The notes below the pieces were generated by a model that worked only from the letters and a program-made list of their open reading frames with translations, searched no databases and had not been told where the DNA came from. A stretch of DNA of 64,000 nucleotides from Desmodesmus armatus (lineage: Eukaryota > Chlorophyta > Chlorophyceae > Sphaeropleales > Scenedesmaceae), in contig VIIQ02000209.1 of the NCBI GenBank assembly GCA_007449985.2, forward strand, positions 62,001 to 126,000, in the 5' to 3' direction. The translations under genes and the position numbers were made by a program. Shown here piece after piece: positions 49,533 through 61,054 of the stretch. How positions within the stretch are numbered: position 1 is the stretch's first letter; every line of letters starts with the position of its first letter.

Positions 49533-52500
49533 CACAGCAGCAAGAACAACCACGTCACCAGGTTGCATCAATGACTTGAACATCAGCCTTCCGCCACTTT
49601 CTCTCAAGCTCTCCCCTTGGACTGTATACTGCAGCCATATATGACGCCGTGCCCCGCCCCCCCAACCATGTGTGTGGATAGTGAGGCTGTGTGGGTGGCA
49701 TGGGGCAGAGGTCACGGTCATATCAAATTCTCAATGCTCCAATCGCCCTCCTCACCATATGGGCCAGGGGTGCAACAGGGTTGGGCAGGCGCGCAGGTTT
49801 ATCTGCCACTGCAGCGTCCACACGGCCTGGCTGGAACTCAATGTACACTTAGGGACAAAAGTTTTTACGACCGACACAAATTCCGTGTCACCCCAAGACA
49901 GCAGCAGTTTCCGTTGATGTTCGGTACTTGAACGTTTCTCAGCTTTCCCATTGCAATACTGCTGTGCGTTGGCCAAGGTGGTCAGCGCGGTGTTTTGTGG
50001 TGCGTGCAGCCGGCGATCGAGACTACCCTCCCCCACCTGGTTGATGCCACGCGCGCCTTAGCCTTAGCCTTAGCCTTAGCCTTAGCCGCACCAAGCACCA
50101 AGCACCAAGCACCAAGCACCAAGCACCAAGCACCAAGCACCAAGCACCAAGCACCAAGCACCAAGCACCAAGCACCAAGCACCAAGCACCAAGCACCAAG
50201 CACCAAGCACCAAGCACCAAGCACCAAGCACCAAGCACCAAGCACCAAGCACCAAGCACCAAGCACCAAGCACCAAGCACCAACCACCAAGCACCAAGCA
50301 CCAAGCACCAAGCACCAAGCACCAAGCACCAAGCACCAAGCACCAAGCACCAAGCACCAAGCACCAAGCACCAAGCACCAAGCACCAAGCACCAAGCACC
50401 AAGCACCAAGCACCAAGCACCAAGCACCAAGCACCAAGCACCAAGCACCAAGCACCAAGCACCAAGCACCAAGCACCAAGCACCAAGCACCAAGCACCAA
50501 GCACCAAGCACCAAGCACCAAGCACCAAGCACCAAGCACCAAGCACCAAGCACCAAGCACCAAGCACCAAGCACCAAGCACCAAGCACCAAGCACCAAGC
50601 ACCAAGCACCAAGCACCAAGCACCAAGCACCAAGCACCAAGCACCAAGCACCAAGCACCAAGCACCAAGCACCAAGCACCAAGCACCAAGCACCAAGCAC
50701 CAAGCACCAAGCACCAAGCACCAAGCACCAGCACCACCAAGCACCAAGCACCAAGCACCAAGCACCAAGCACCAAGCACCAAGCACCAAGCACCAAGCAC
50801 CAAGCACCAAGCACCAAGCACCAAGCACCAAGCACCAAGCACCAGCACCAGCACTAGCTCCTAGCTCCTAGCTCCTAGCTCCTAGCTCCTAGCTCCTAGC
50901 TCCTAGCTCCTAGCTCCTAGCTCCTAGCTCCTAGCTCCTAGCTCCTAGCTCCTAGCTCCTAGCTCCTAGCTCCTAGCTCCTAGCTCCTAGCTCCTAGCTC
51001 CTAGCTCCTCTGCCTACACCTTCCTTATTGATGGGGTAGTGGGAGCCTTGGGGTGTCTGCTCAGCTTCCACCAGCCTGTGGCCTGTTGTGTGTGTGTTCC
51101 AGAGGTGAAATTGCCCTTTGTTTTCAGGGGTGCTGGCTGCCAGGTTGGCCTTCTCTGTGCTGAAGCTGCACATGGCTTTGGGGGGCAGGGGGATGGGCTG
51201 GGGGTGAGGCATACATGCAGCTGGTGGGGCTATCTGCAGCATCCATTCCTGTGACTGCAGCCTGGACTGAAGGGTGTGGGGGTCAAAATCACCTTGCAAT
51301 TTCAGGCACTTTTTGAGGGGTCACCCCCAGGGTTGCACTTGCATGCAGTGATGGTTGCAGTGATTGGCAGAGCCTGTCATGCAACTGCCCTGGTAGTGCA
51401 CTTCTTCAGCTGTGTGGTGGTGGGTACTGATGACAAAGCTGATCTTCTAGCTTGTGAGTGCCACTGTGTCAGTCACATTGAGCACAAACTTTTGTCCCTA
51501 GGTGTACACCCCCCCCCCCACCCCCAAACCCCACACTTTGTAAACATATCAAGTGTAAAGAGCGTCACAGCCAAATGGGTTGTAGAAGGTGGGGGAGAGG
51601 TTGCAGTCATGTCTGGAACTGAATGGTTCAGTTGCCTTCCTCACCGTATGAGCCAGGGGTGCAACAGGGTTTGGTAGGCGTGCAGGTTTGTCCGCCACTG
51701 CAGCATCCACACGACCCGGCTGAAACTCGATGTGGGGACCCCCACACTTGGCAACCGCAAGCATGCCGGCATACCTGAAAGGGGGGGTGGTCAGCAGGCA
51801 CATTAGCAGCAGCAGCAGCAGAAGCAGCAGCAGCAGCTTGAGTTGCTTATCTGTCACCAAAAAAGTCTGCTGGCAATGCTGATACAAACATGTACATCCT
51901 GGCCGATACTAGGGCAGTTCTGCTGGTGTGAGGGTCCGCAGTGTGCTGCCATCCAGCGTGACAGTCGCTCTGTTGCTCTCCAGTGCTGATGTACTCGGTT
52001 ACAGAAGTTGGGTGGCCAGCACGGGCTCCAGCCCTGTGCCCCCCCCCCCTTCCCTTGTTTTGCCCCCCTCGCTGTTCCCTTGTTTTGCCCCCCCCCCCCC
52101 CCCCCACATCAACTCACCTCCCCCCCCACACATCCACTCACCCCCCCCCCCCCATCCACTCACCCCCCCCCCCCACACACACACATCCACTCACCCCCCC
52201 CCCCCCCCACATCCACTCACCCCCCCCCCCCCCACCCCCCCCCCACACACACACACACATCCACTCACCCCCCTCCCCCCCCATCCACTCACCCCCCCCC
52301 CCCCACACACACACACACACACATCCACTCAACCCCCCCCCCCCCCCACATCCACTCACCCCCCCCCCCCCATCCACTGACCCCCCCCCCCCCACACACA
52401 CACACACACATCCACTCACCCCCCCCCATCCACTCACCCCCCCCCCCCCACATCCACTCACCCCCCCCCCCCCACACACACACACACACACACACATCCA

Positions 52501-55500
52501 CTCACCCCCCCCCCCCACACACACACACCACATCCACTCACCCCCCCCCCCCCCACACACACACACACCCCTCAAACGCACCACCATCGTAGCGTGCCTC
52601 ACCATCCCACCTGCTGCAGGTACTTCTGCATTCACAGCTGTCCACTACGGGTTGACTCTAGCCCTCAACCCCTGCATTTGTCTCACATTGTCTCGCATCA
52701 TAATTTCGGGGATGGATGCTTTGAGCAGCGCCAGTCCTGGTTTTATGGTGTCCCCCCCCCCCAGCACCCCACCATCTGTATCGCCCTTATGATTCCCCAG
52801 CCCGCCCCCACCCCTTCAAACACACACAGCGTCTCACATCATGATGTCTGCACTGGATGCGTTGAGCAGCGCCAGGTTTTGTCCAGGTTTTGTGGTGTCC
52901 CCCCCCCCCCCCCAACCCCAGCACCCCACCATCTCTATCGCCCTTATGAATCCCAAGTCCCCCCCCCCCCGTTGAACACAAACACAGCGTCTTACATCAT
53001 GATGTCGGCAATCGATGCGTTGAGCAGGGCCAGTCCAGGCTCGCCCTGAGCCTCCATCTTCAGCTGGTAGAAGAACGCCTGCCAGTTTCAACACGCAACA
53101 CAGAGGTTGTGTGAGACAACACAAAGCGAACAAGCACGTAAACACCTCATGGGCAGAGGTGAGATATGAAGCTGTGGTGTGTGTCAGGGTGGTATAGCTG
53201 CGGCCCTAAACCAGTGAGTAACAGCAGAGTTATATGAAGTCTGCAGTTGTCACCAGCACCCCACTTATCACTGACTGGGCCATGCCCCCATAATCCCCTT
53301 GGTGAGAACCCCTTGGTTGGTGTAGATGCCTTATGAGCCTGGGCCCCAACAGGCGGGCAGGTGGGGTTGTTCCACCACTGACACGATACTTCCAGTAGCT
53401 GCAGTGATTGAAGCATTTCGCAACACACAGTCATCTACGACACACAACAACAGCACGTACCATTGACTGGGCCATGCCCCCATTCTCCATGCGAGGCATC
53501 TGCTGGTCCAGTGCCCAATCAATTGCCTTCTTGCCGTACCTGCAAGCATACAGTCAAACAGGCACAAAGTCACACAACGTTTCTTTTACAAGTTGCCATT
53601 GGCCACGTCCTTCTTGAGCCTCCAAACTGGGTTCACCTGCCACCAACCCCAAGTGCTGTCCTGACAATCAGTACCAAGAGCCACGCACCTCCCCCCCACC
53701 CCCTCCCCCTGCCCCCTCTCCAGTGAACTAGCCCCCCACCCACCGTCACCTCACTCACGTTTTCTCCAGGCTTGCAAAAACCGTCTCAGTGAGATACTTG
53801 CCAGTGGCCAGGTCATATTTTGCCTCCAAGCCATTCACACACTCAGGCCCCTTGAACAGGCAAAGTACCGAATGTCAGCACTGCACCCCCCCCCCCCGGG
53901 GTACCACCCAATACCCCCCACCCCTCAACACCCCCAAGCTTGGGGCTCACAGTACCCCCGCCCCCTTTTCCTTCAGCGACCCCATTCACTTTCTCTCCAG
54001 GCTTGCAAAGACCGTCTCATTCAGACATTTCCCAGTGGCCAGATTGTATCTTTCCTCCAACCTGTTCACACACTCAGGCCCCTTGGACAGGCGAAGTCCT
54101 GAAAGTCAGCACCTTCATCCCTCCCCCTCTCACCCCCATTACCACCCAACACCCCCAACCCCTCAACGCCCCCAACTTGGGGCCGTCCCACAATCACAGC
54201 ACCAGCCCCCCCCCCCCCTTCCAGCCACCCCACTCACTTTTTCTCCAAGCTTGCAAAGACCGTCTCATTAAGATATTTCCCAGTGGCCAGATCATATCTT
54301 TCCTCCAACCCGTTCACACACTCAGGCCCCTTGGACAGGCGAAGTCCTGAAAGTCAGCACCTTCATCCCTCCCCCTCTTACCCCCGTTACCACCCAACAC
54401 CCCAACCCCTCAACGCCCCCAAACTTGGGGCCGCCCCACAATCACAGCACCAGCCCCCCCCCCCCCCCTTCCAGCCACCCCACTCACTTTTTCTCCAGGC
54501 TTGCAAAGACCGTCTCATTCAGACATTTCCCAGTGGCCAGATTGTATCTTTCCTCCAACCCGTTCACACACTCAGGCCCCTTGGACAGGCGAAGTCCTGA
54601 AAGTCAGCACCTTCATCCCTCCCCCTCTTACCCCCGTTACCACCCAACACCCCCAACCCCTCAACGCCCCCAAACTTGGGGCCGCCCCACAATCACAGCA
54701 CAAGCCCCCCCCCCCCCCCTCCAGCCACCCCACTCACTTTTTCTCCAAGCTTGCAAAGACCGTCTCATTGAGGTATTTGCCAGTTGCCAGATCATATCTT
54801 GCCTCCAGGCCGTTGACACACTCAGGTCCCTTGGACAGGCAGGGGGCAATCTCCTTCCTCAGGGAGCCGTTGCAGCCAAATCGTGGCCTTCTGGTGCTGC
54901 CCTCGCTGCCGGTGTAGCCCACATCATAGGTACCGCAGCTGCAGTGAAATAGGGGGGGGGGGACAGGGGGGGTACACATTGCAATCAGGTGGTGGCATGG
55001 TCATACACAGGGGAGCCGTTGCAGCTAAAGCGTGGCCTCCTGTTGCTGCCCTCACTGCCGGTGTAGCCCACATCACAGGTGCCGCAGCTGCAATGAGGGG
55101 GGGGGGGGGGGAGGGAGGGGGGGGGGGGAGAGGGGGGGGGGACGAAAGTTGTAGTCAGGTGGTGACATGGTGGACAAACATGGGCAGGTCGTCAACAGGG
55201 GGGGGGTACTGCAGCCAAAGCGTGGCCTTCTGGTGCTGCCCTCGCTGCCGGTGTAGCCCACATCATAGGTGCCGCAGCTGCAGTGAAATAGGGGGGGGGG
55301 GGGGACAGGGGGGGGGGGTACACATTGCAATCAGGTGGTGGCATGGTCATACACATGGGAGCCGTTGCAGCTAAAGCGTGGCCTCCTGGTGCTGCCCTCA
55401 CGACCAGTGTAGCCCACATCATAGGTGCCGCAGCTGCAGTGAGGGGGGGGGGGGGGAGAGGGGGGGGGGCACGAAAGTTGTAGTCAGGTGGTGACATGGT

Positions 55501-56381
55501 GGACAAACATGGGCAGGTTGTCAACAGGGGGGGGGGGGGCACTGCAGCCAAAGCGTGGCCTGCTGGTGCTGCCCTCACTACCAGCGTAGCCAACATCGTT
55601 GGTGCCGCAGCTGCAGTGAAGGAGTGTTAGGGGGAGGGGGGGAGGGGGGGGGTGTTACACAATTGCAGTCATGTGGGGACATGGTCAAACATGGCCAGTT
55701 CATCAACATGAGAGGCATTGGAGCAAGCAGCAGTGGATGTTTGTGGACCTGTGTGCCCCAACCCCCTGAACCCCTGAACCCTACGCCCAGACAGCTGCGG
55801 ATATGGACAGTCTGCACCAGCAACACCATCCGATGTAGTATAGATGTGCTCAAACTTTGCCTTGAAAGATCTCCCCCCTCCTCAGACACACATAACCATA
55901 ATCACACAGTTTGTTGAGGCCCTTCGCAAACAGCAGACAAGCCCTTAGCGGGCCTAAACCCTAGTCGCTGCTTTTGCCGCTTCTGCTGCTTTTGTTGCGG
56001 ATGCTGCTGCGGTGGCTGCGGCACTTGCTGCTGCTGTTACTGGTGCTGGTGGTGCCGCTCCTGCTGCTGCTGGTACTGCTGCTGCTGCTGCTGTACGCGT
56101 GCGAGCTGCACCAGCCAGTGCATGTCCCTCAGCCCTGCTGCGCCACTCACTCATGGAAAGGCATCCTAATCTGTGGCATTGCCAAGCGGCAAAAACAGCA
56201 GCAGCAGCAGCAGCAAAAGCAGCAAGGATGTTTTGGCAGAGCAGTATCAAAGCCATGCACCGTGCTTATAACTGTGTTACAATTTGCAAGCCAGCTCATG
56301 TCTCTTCTCTGCCTTTTCAGGGGGAAATGCTGTTTTGTGTACTTCGAGGCCAGCCTTCACACAGCCAGATGCAATAAAAGC

Positions 56382-56423
<42 letters not shown>

Positions 56424-56858
56424 GTGCAGGTGTCACTCACCCACTGCCTTGCAAAGCGTCCACAGACCACTGAGGGTCCATAGATGCGCTTCTTGCTGAG
56501 TGCAGGTGGCACGGTGTGGCCCTGGTCGTCAGTAAAGTCGTTGTCATGGGTGGACAGGAACGTCCACAGCTTAGACCCTGCAGAGGGGGGGGGGGGGGGC
56601 GGGGGGCAGGTCAGGGCGACCAGTTGTTGCCTTGTGTTGACAGGAGCTTTTCACACTGCTGATTCAAGCAGCACTTATGCAGTGGCTGTCCCCTGCCCGC
56701 ATCAGTCTGATGGAAATGATCTCTGCACTTGCAACTGCTTTGACACCCAAGAGTCCGACTTGAACCACCATCCAAGACGCACCACAGTCTACAACACTGG
56801 TGATTTACCTTAAAAGTTGTGTGCAGGACCCTACTGCCTGTTGCATCCGTTCAGAGAC

Positions 56859-56897
<39 letters not shown>

Positions 56898-57125
56898 CTC
56901 ACCGATCTTCCTCCACCCAATCTTCTGCAGCTTGGGGAAGCGGGTGTCAGCCGCAGCTGGCAGCAGCCAATTAGTAACAGGGGGGTTGCTGGCAAAGGCC
57001 TCATACTGAACCTCCTGCAACTCCACCAGCGCTGCTGCCTGCTGCTGCAAGCATATTGATGCTGCCAGGAACAGCAGGGCGATGGGTGCCCAGGCCCCAG
57101 CACGGCCTCCTCCGCTGTGCGGCAT
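46189..57125 (-). CDS. Secreted haem peroxidase, plant/fungal superfamily, 12 or more exons
   Basis: Signal peptide at the ATG 57,125 (APIALLFLAASICL). Exons that join in phase: 56,903-57,125; 56,441-56,577; a 20-nt microexon 56,151-56,170 encoding IRMPFH (distal Arg and His); 54,738-54,938 (D|CGTYDVG..GCNGSLRKEI..LNETVFASLEK); 53,461-53,539; 52,996-53,078 (NASIADIMM); 51,645-51,774 (AGMLAVAKCGGP, FQPGRVDAAV, ARLPNP); 49,456-49,492; 48,943-49,015 (proximal His in LLSAHSTA, then CLDSTPNK); 48,545-48,611. Then FPREVVNATM (from about 48,243), AFASSYFKMSKM (about 47,200-47,420) and the last exon 46,189-46,473, Lys/Ala-rich. R-x-x-FHD, GGP..GR and SAH..DSTP are superfamily hallmarks; the SAHS..DSTP style recalls fungal class II more than ascorbate peroxidase. 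Function: H2O2-dependent oxidation in the secretory/extracellular space, substrate unknown. C-terminal exon copies carry lesions, so it could be decaying. Confidence 0.85.
46880..47070 (-). repeat. Downstream copy of the peroxidase YNDAFASSYFKMSKM exon
   Basis: Copy of about 47,160-47,345. It encodes LCNRPGAVGC, AYNDAFASSYFKMSKMYALR and GFNQGAAYGVQT, then an in-frame stop where the other copy has a Gln codon. Both contain a CTGCCAG/TTGCCAG exon end followed by intron. Confidence 0.85.
47755..48142 (-). repeat. Three copies of a peroxidase exon segment (LESINAAARRHTAEPS)
   Basis: Blocks at about 47,760-47,845, 47,888-47,968 and 48,068-48,142 share GGCCTGGAGAGTATCAATGC and GGCACACAGCAGAACCCAGCT. 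The inner copy carries a GTGAGC donor. The intervening sequence includes telomere-like AACCCTAAA runs. Confidence 0.75.
49740..49870 (-). repeat. Downstream copy of the peroxidase FQPGRVDAAV exon end
   Basis: Encodes IEFQPGRVDAAVADKPARLP and NPVAPLAHM with a GTGAGG donor; 1.9 kb downstream of the exon at 51,645-51,774, with the heptamer satellites between them. Confidence 0.85.
50054..50088. repeat. CCTTAG hexamer run
   Basis: Five or so head-to-tail CCTTAG units, abutting the heptamer array. Confidence 0.9.
50089..50852. repeat. (CACCAAG)n heptamer satellite, about 108 units
   Basis: Nearly perfect 7-base tandem array on the plus strand; unit number estimated from 760 bases / 7. Two interruptions seen: an AACCACC variant near 50,281 and a CACCAGCACCAC variant near 50,728. 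Lies in a peroxidase intron. Confidence 0.97.
50855..51009. repeat. (TAGCTCC)n heptamer satellite, about 22 units
   Basis: Perfect 7-base units directly following the CACCAAG array, with a CACCAG CACCAG CACTAG transition between them. Confidence 0.97.
52085..52572. repeat. CATCCACTCA / poly-C / (CA)n minisatellite in a peroxidase intron
   Basis: About 17-20 units of CATCCACTCA followed by 10-15 C and, in many units, (CA)4-10. Sense strand (minus) is therefore G-rich. Confidence 0.92.
52695..52875 (-). repeat. Two downstream copies of the peroxidase NASIADIMM exon end
   Basis: Copies reading LALLNASSADIMM (about 52,838-52,880) and LALLKASIPEIMM (about 52,697-52,740), each with adjacent poly-C and a GTGAGAC-like donor, following the exon at 52,996-53,078. 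Confidence 0.8.
53262..53302 (-). repeat. Downstream copy of the peroxidase GGMAQSM exon end
   Basis: ATGGGGGCATGGCCCAGTCA (sense) is repeated from the end of the exon at 53,461-53,539; the copy's donor is degenerate. Confidence 0.65.
53755..54605 (-). repeat. Four downstream copies of the peroxidase LNETVFASLEK exon end
   Basis: After the exon 54,738-54,938, copies of its 3' part (GPECVNGLEARYDLATGKYL, NETVFASLEK, donor) lie at about 54,485-54,590, 54,238-54,345, 53,990-54,100 and 53,757-53,860, period about 245 bp. They differ by a few substitutions, e.g. RYNLATGKCL. Poly-C runs separate them. Confidence 0.92.
54975..55622 (-). repeat. Four upstream copies of the peroxidase CGTYDVGYTGSEG exon start
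   Basis: Copies of acceptor plus CGTYDVGYTGSEGSTRRPRF at about 55,010-55,090, 55,205-55,282, 55,362-55,440 and 55,545-55,615, each with poly-G. The outermost reads CGTNDVGYAGSEGSTSRPRF. Together with the downstream array, both ends of one exon have been amplified in opposite directions. Confidence 0.92.
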
Positions 57126-58320
57126 GGGGAATGGGTTCCAGCTCCTGGTAACACGTCCTGCAGATTGAACAGTCTTGGTCAGTTGGAACGTTTAGTGCTA
57201 GTTTATGGAGGGGACAAAAGACAGGTTGTGGAGGGGCCAGACAGCAGAAAGTCCACAAAGTCCAGGCAAATGCGATCTGTGTAGTGCTGCGTGCTGATGG
57301 CATATATGCATTATGAAAGACGTATTTACATCATGCAACAGCCTTGTAGAGGCTGGTTCAATGCAGGTGCTGGTGTCACAGCCGCTGTTTGCCAAACGAC
57401 GCGAGATATCGGAGATGGCGAGGGCGATCGCCAGGCTGACACTCACCAAGTTGTTTTTTCAACGTTAGATGAACGTAAATTGCTGCGATCACTCGTCTGC
57501 TGTCAGTCACGACCTGCACGTTCAGATGGCGCCAAACACAGCAAAGCACACCCAAATGGCACCACCACTGATCAGATACGCAATCAAAAGCTTCAAAAAC
57601 CGTAAGCAATCTTCATAAGGTGCATAACGTCGGTCGTTGTCGTCATGTTACCTTCTCACACGGCTCTCCATCCCCACTGCGTGCAGGCTGTTCTGTCTGG
57701 TTTGGCGGAATGCAATTAAATAATCAGATCGATTGAGAGTGATGTAGCGCTGTTATGGCATGTGCATAGTTTACAACGGGTTGACGCATGTCAGCAGCAG
57801 CAGCTGCAGTCACAACATGCCCTGCATATGATAAGCGACAGCACCATGACTGTTGTTCAGAGTGTTTGACATAGTTGACACTGCCTGGCACTGCCATTTC
57901 CCACGTGGCATGCCTGTTGATGACATCGAGCCTGACCTTGTGCAGTGCACCTCGTGCAGAACTCCGCAGTCTCTCTTTGCTTAGCACTGATGCGTCTTCA
58001 GAACCAGATCCCGCTTAGCCTGCTGCATGCAGACTCGCCACCGTTACTGCTTTTGTCTGAGACGTGAAGCGAGCACTGGGATCACCAGACGGTCACCCTG
58101 TGTGCACCAGACAGTCCACACTGCATTTACATAGTAACATGGCACCAAGCCAACACGTGAACACCCAGCTGTCATTCAGTCTTGGCTGACACAACGCAGA
58201 TGCGCTATGCTTGCATGCAACGTCAACCTGACAACACAGCACAATGCCACATGTTGAACAAACCAGCCCGGATGATTGGTATGTACCAGCAGACACTCCC
58301 TTCAGTGCCTGTCCAGCTCC
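57126..58320. other. Upstream region of the secreted peroxidase
   Basis: No gene recognised. Contains low-repeat sequence and should include the peroxidase promoter. A short open frame near 57,724-57,987 (minus) shows no known domain. Confidence 0.45.
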
Positions 58321-58329
58321 CAAACAGCC

Positions 58330-58760
58330 TCAAACCACCACACACAATCTCACAAACCACAAACATGTATGGTGCAACACACACAACCCTGCATCCCTGC
58401 GCACGGCAACCTGTGCACTTATTGTCATGCAAGCAAGCCCCAGGATGTCACTTGTACACACCCTCAGCACAAGATTTGCAGCTCCTTTGGACATGCATCC
58501 GCCGCTGACGACGGTCAGTAGGGCCAAACATGCTGCCAGGCAAATCCTCAGACCTCACAACACCTCCCTACACAATCTGACACGCCACACATGCATGTTG
58601 CACCACACAAAACCCCAATTCTCTGCGCACGGCAACCCTACAGGTTATGTTTTTTTATTTTTTTTCTTGGGGTTTTTTGTGCACTTGTGTTTGTGCAAGC
58701 AAGCCCCAGGATGTGACCTGCACACACCCTCAAGAAGGTCTGCAGCTCCTTTGGCCTTGC
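58330..58760. repeat. ~255-bp diverged duplication
   Basis: GCGCACGGCAACC, TGCAAGCAAGCCCCAGGATG and CACACCCTCA..TTGCAGCTCCTTTGG occur in the same order at about 58,370-58,495 and 58,595-58,755; the second leads into the 72-bp array. Confidence 0.75.
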
Positions 58761-59358
58761 TGCTAGGCACAAACAGGCCCTACTAGGACCTGCACACACC
58801 CTCAAGAAGGTCTGCAGCTCCTTTGGCCTTGCTGCTAGGCACAAACAGGCCCTACTAGGACCTGCACACACCCTCAAGAAGGTCTGCAGCTCCTTTGGCC
58901 TTGCTGCTAGGCACAAACAGGCCCTACTAGGACCTGCACACACCCTCAAGAAGGTATGCAGCTCCTTTGGCCTTGCTGCTAGGCACAAACAGGCCCTACT
59001 AGGACCTGCACACACCCTCAAGAAGGTATGCAGCTCCTTTGGCCTTGCTGCTAGGCACAAACAGGCCCTACTAGGACCTGCACACACCCTCAAGAAGGTA
59101 TGCAGCTCCTTTGGCCTTGCTGCTAGGCACAAACAAGCCCTACTAGGACCTGCACACACCCTCAAGAAGGTATGCAGCTCCTTTGGCCTTGCTGCTAGGC
59201 ACAAACAGGCCCTACTAGGACCTGCACACACCCTCAAGAAGGTCTGCAGCTCCTTTGGCCTTGCTGCTAGGCACAAACAGGCCCTACCAGGACCTGCACA
59301 CACCCTCAAGAAGGTATGCAGCTCCTTTGGCCTTGCTGCTAGGCACAAACAGGCCCTA
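58725..59358 (-). repeat. 72-bp tandem array, about 9 units, open as a 24-residue repeat
   Basis: Unit 72 bases, nearly identical. On minus the array is open for the whole length in one frame, encoding LAARPKELQTFLRVCAGPSR-type 24-residue repeats; an ELQ/ELH difference alternates between units. Because 72 is divisible by three, an open frame is expected if one unit is open, so coding is not shown. No acceptable start, signal or domain. Confidence 0.9.
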
Positions 59359-59399
59359 GGGTAAACATGGGGCTGTTTAGTGCTAACTTAGCACTTGAA

Positions 59400-60099
59400 G
59401 TGCACTCTCGGGAGCCACCCAGCCGCTCTCGCGAGCCACCCAGGCTGGGGAGACAACGGGCGGCGATAGATGTATCCAGATCAAACCCAGCCAACTCGCC
59501 ATCTCCACCAAACCACCTGATCCAAAAGATGCTCTGCTCCCCTGCGCCTGATCAACAAGCCACCAAAACATGTGCAGCAGAAACCGGCATGACACGCACA
59601 GTGTGCACACTCCACAACCTGCAACAGCTGCCACGAAGAGCTCCTGAGCTTCATACTTTCAAGTGACATGCATTGCACAAACAGTGTGACTGCAGCCATG
59701 AAAAGCATCCAAGAGACCAAACGCCCTTCTTCAAGATACAGCAAGCCACCTTGACATGCGTGACGCACACATGGCGCCTTGCAAGAGCAGACCCACCATC
59801 TGCACATAACACCTCTCTCGTTCCACGCCTGCAGGGATGGCTTGATCGCTGTGCCACACACCCACTGCCATACAAGCGCTGACTCATGCGATGAATGCAT
59901 GATTATGTAATCACGGTCTTCATCCTTACGCCGTCAGCACATTCCACACCACACCCATCACCACCCCCACCACTACTGCCGCACCGAATCACTTTTATTT
60001 CCATCATGGGGCCCGTCCGCTTTCAGTAGGACCAAACATGCTGCCACTCAAACCCCTTAGACCTCAGGACAGGACCCAAGGGCCTTCCTTCGTGGCCAG
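59400..60099. other. Gene-poor spacer
   Basis: No gene recognised. 60,010-60,070 repeats part of 58,503-58,560 (CAGTAGGNCCAAACATGCTGCCA..CCTCAGACCTCA). Confidence 0.4.
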
Positions 60100-60255
60100 C
60101 ACCGCCACAGTAGGTGGGGATCAACCAGGGTTTAGGTCCCAAAACCCAAACCCTAACCCCTAGTACCGCCACAGTAGGTGGGGTTCAACCAGGGTTTGGG
60201 TCCCAAACCCCAAACCCTAACCCCTAGCACCGCCACAGTAGGTGGGGTTCAACCG
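60100..60255. repeat. ~66-bp repeat x 2.5 with telomere-like core
   Basis: ACCGCCACAGTAGGTGGGGT, TCAACCAGGGTTTGGGTCCC and AAACCCTAACCCCTAG repeat in order. The core contains plant-type CCCTAAA-like motifs but not a regular telomere array. Confidence 0.85.
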
Positions 60256-60261
60256 TCAAAA

Positions 60262-60445
60262 AGATCACAGAGTGACTGAGACACCAGCCAGGGACTTCCA
60301 CAACAACGGAAGCGGCCTCTCACACATATGCCCCCACATCTTGCTCTAATGCCAGCACTGTCACAGTAAGTGAGGTTCAGTGACTGAGACACCAGCTAGA
60401 TACTTCCACAACAACGCCGTTGTTGCTTCCAAGAAGCAGCCTCAC
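60262..60445. repeat. ~110-bp imperfect tandem duplication
   Basis: AGTGACTGAGACACCAGC and ACTTCCACAACAACG recur at about 60,270-60,315 and 60,375-60,420. Confidence 0.75.
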
Positions 60446-61054
60446 CCACACACATGATGCCCTCACACCTTTGCCCAAATGCAAACCCCCAGGCTCCATC
60501 AAGGTGCGCTCAGAGTCTCTCTCTTGCTCTGCATCCACCACTCTGACCCTCCCCCGTGTTCCTTCAGTGCAGAAGAATGCACAGTGTGATGATCAGGCCC
60601 TGTATGGTTGGCAACCCCATGCCTGAGCAACCCACAACTCCTGCCACAGGTTTGATGCCACGTGGCATCATACGTGCATCATACGTACACAGAGTTCAAA
60701 GGGCAGTGCAGCTGCTGCCATTGGGTTGGATGGTATAAATACCATCAAAGTGCTTCACTTCAAGCAGGCATCCCCAACAGTCAGGCTGCTCTTGCAGCAA
60801 CTTGCGGCCTTCAAGTATTCAATCTTTATGTACCATCTTCAAGTCTGACTGCCTTATGCGCCGCAAGACACTGCCGCAGCTCGCACCCTGGGAACCAACA
60901 TGCTGCTTACACCACCACACCATACTGACGAACACAGGTGGTTACCCATAAGGGGATACCATGCCCTGCACCGCACTGACACCTCCCTTGCATGCGTCTG
61001 GGGCAGTTGAACTGAACCCAGGGTGGACCCCTGGATGGAACCCAACCATGCAAG

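Noticed and set aside
49982..50864. ORFs of about 250-290 residues on both strands (KHQAPST; LVLGAWC repeats)
   Set aside because: Pure readings of the CACCAAG heptamer satellite, open in several frames at once.
52000..52640. Pro/His/Thr-rich and Gly/Trp-rich ORFs resembling hydroxyproline-rich wall proteins
   Set aside because: Frames of the CATCCACTCA/poly-C/(CA)n minisatellite inside a peroxidase intron; no signal peptide or cysteine-bearing domains.
57300..57620. Possible small plus-strand gene
   Set aside because: Short open frames with no domain, no convincing splice sites and overlap with the probable peroxidase promoter.
58725..59358. Possible CRISPR-like array
   Set aside because: Units are contiguous 72-bp repeats with no variable spacers, in a eukaryotic context.
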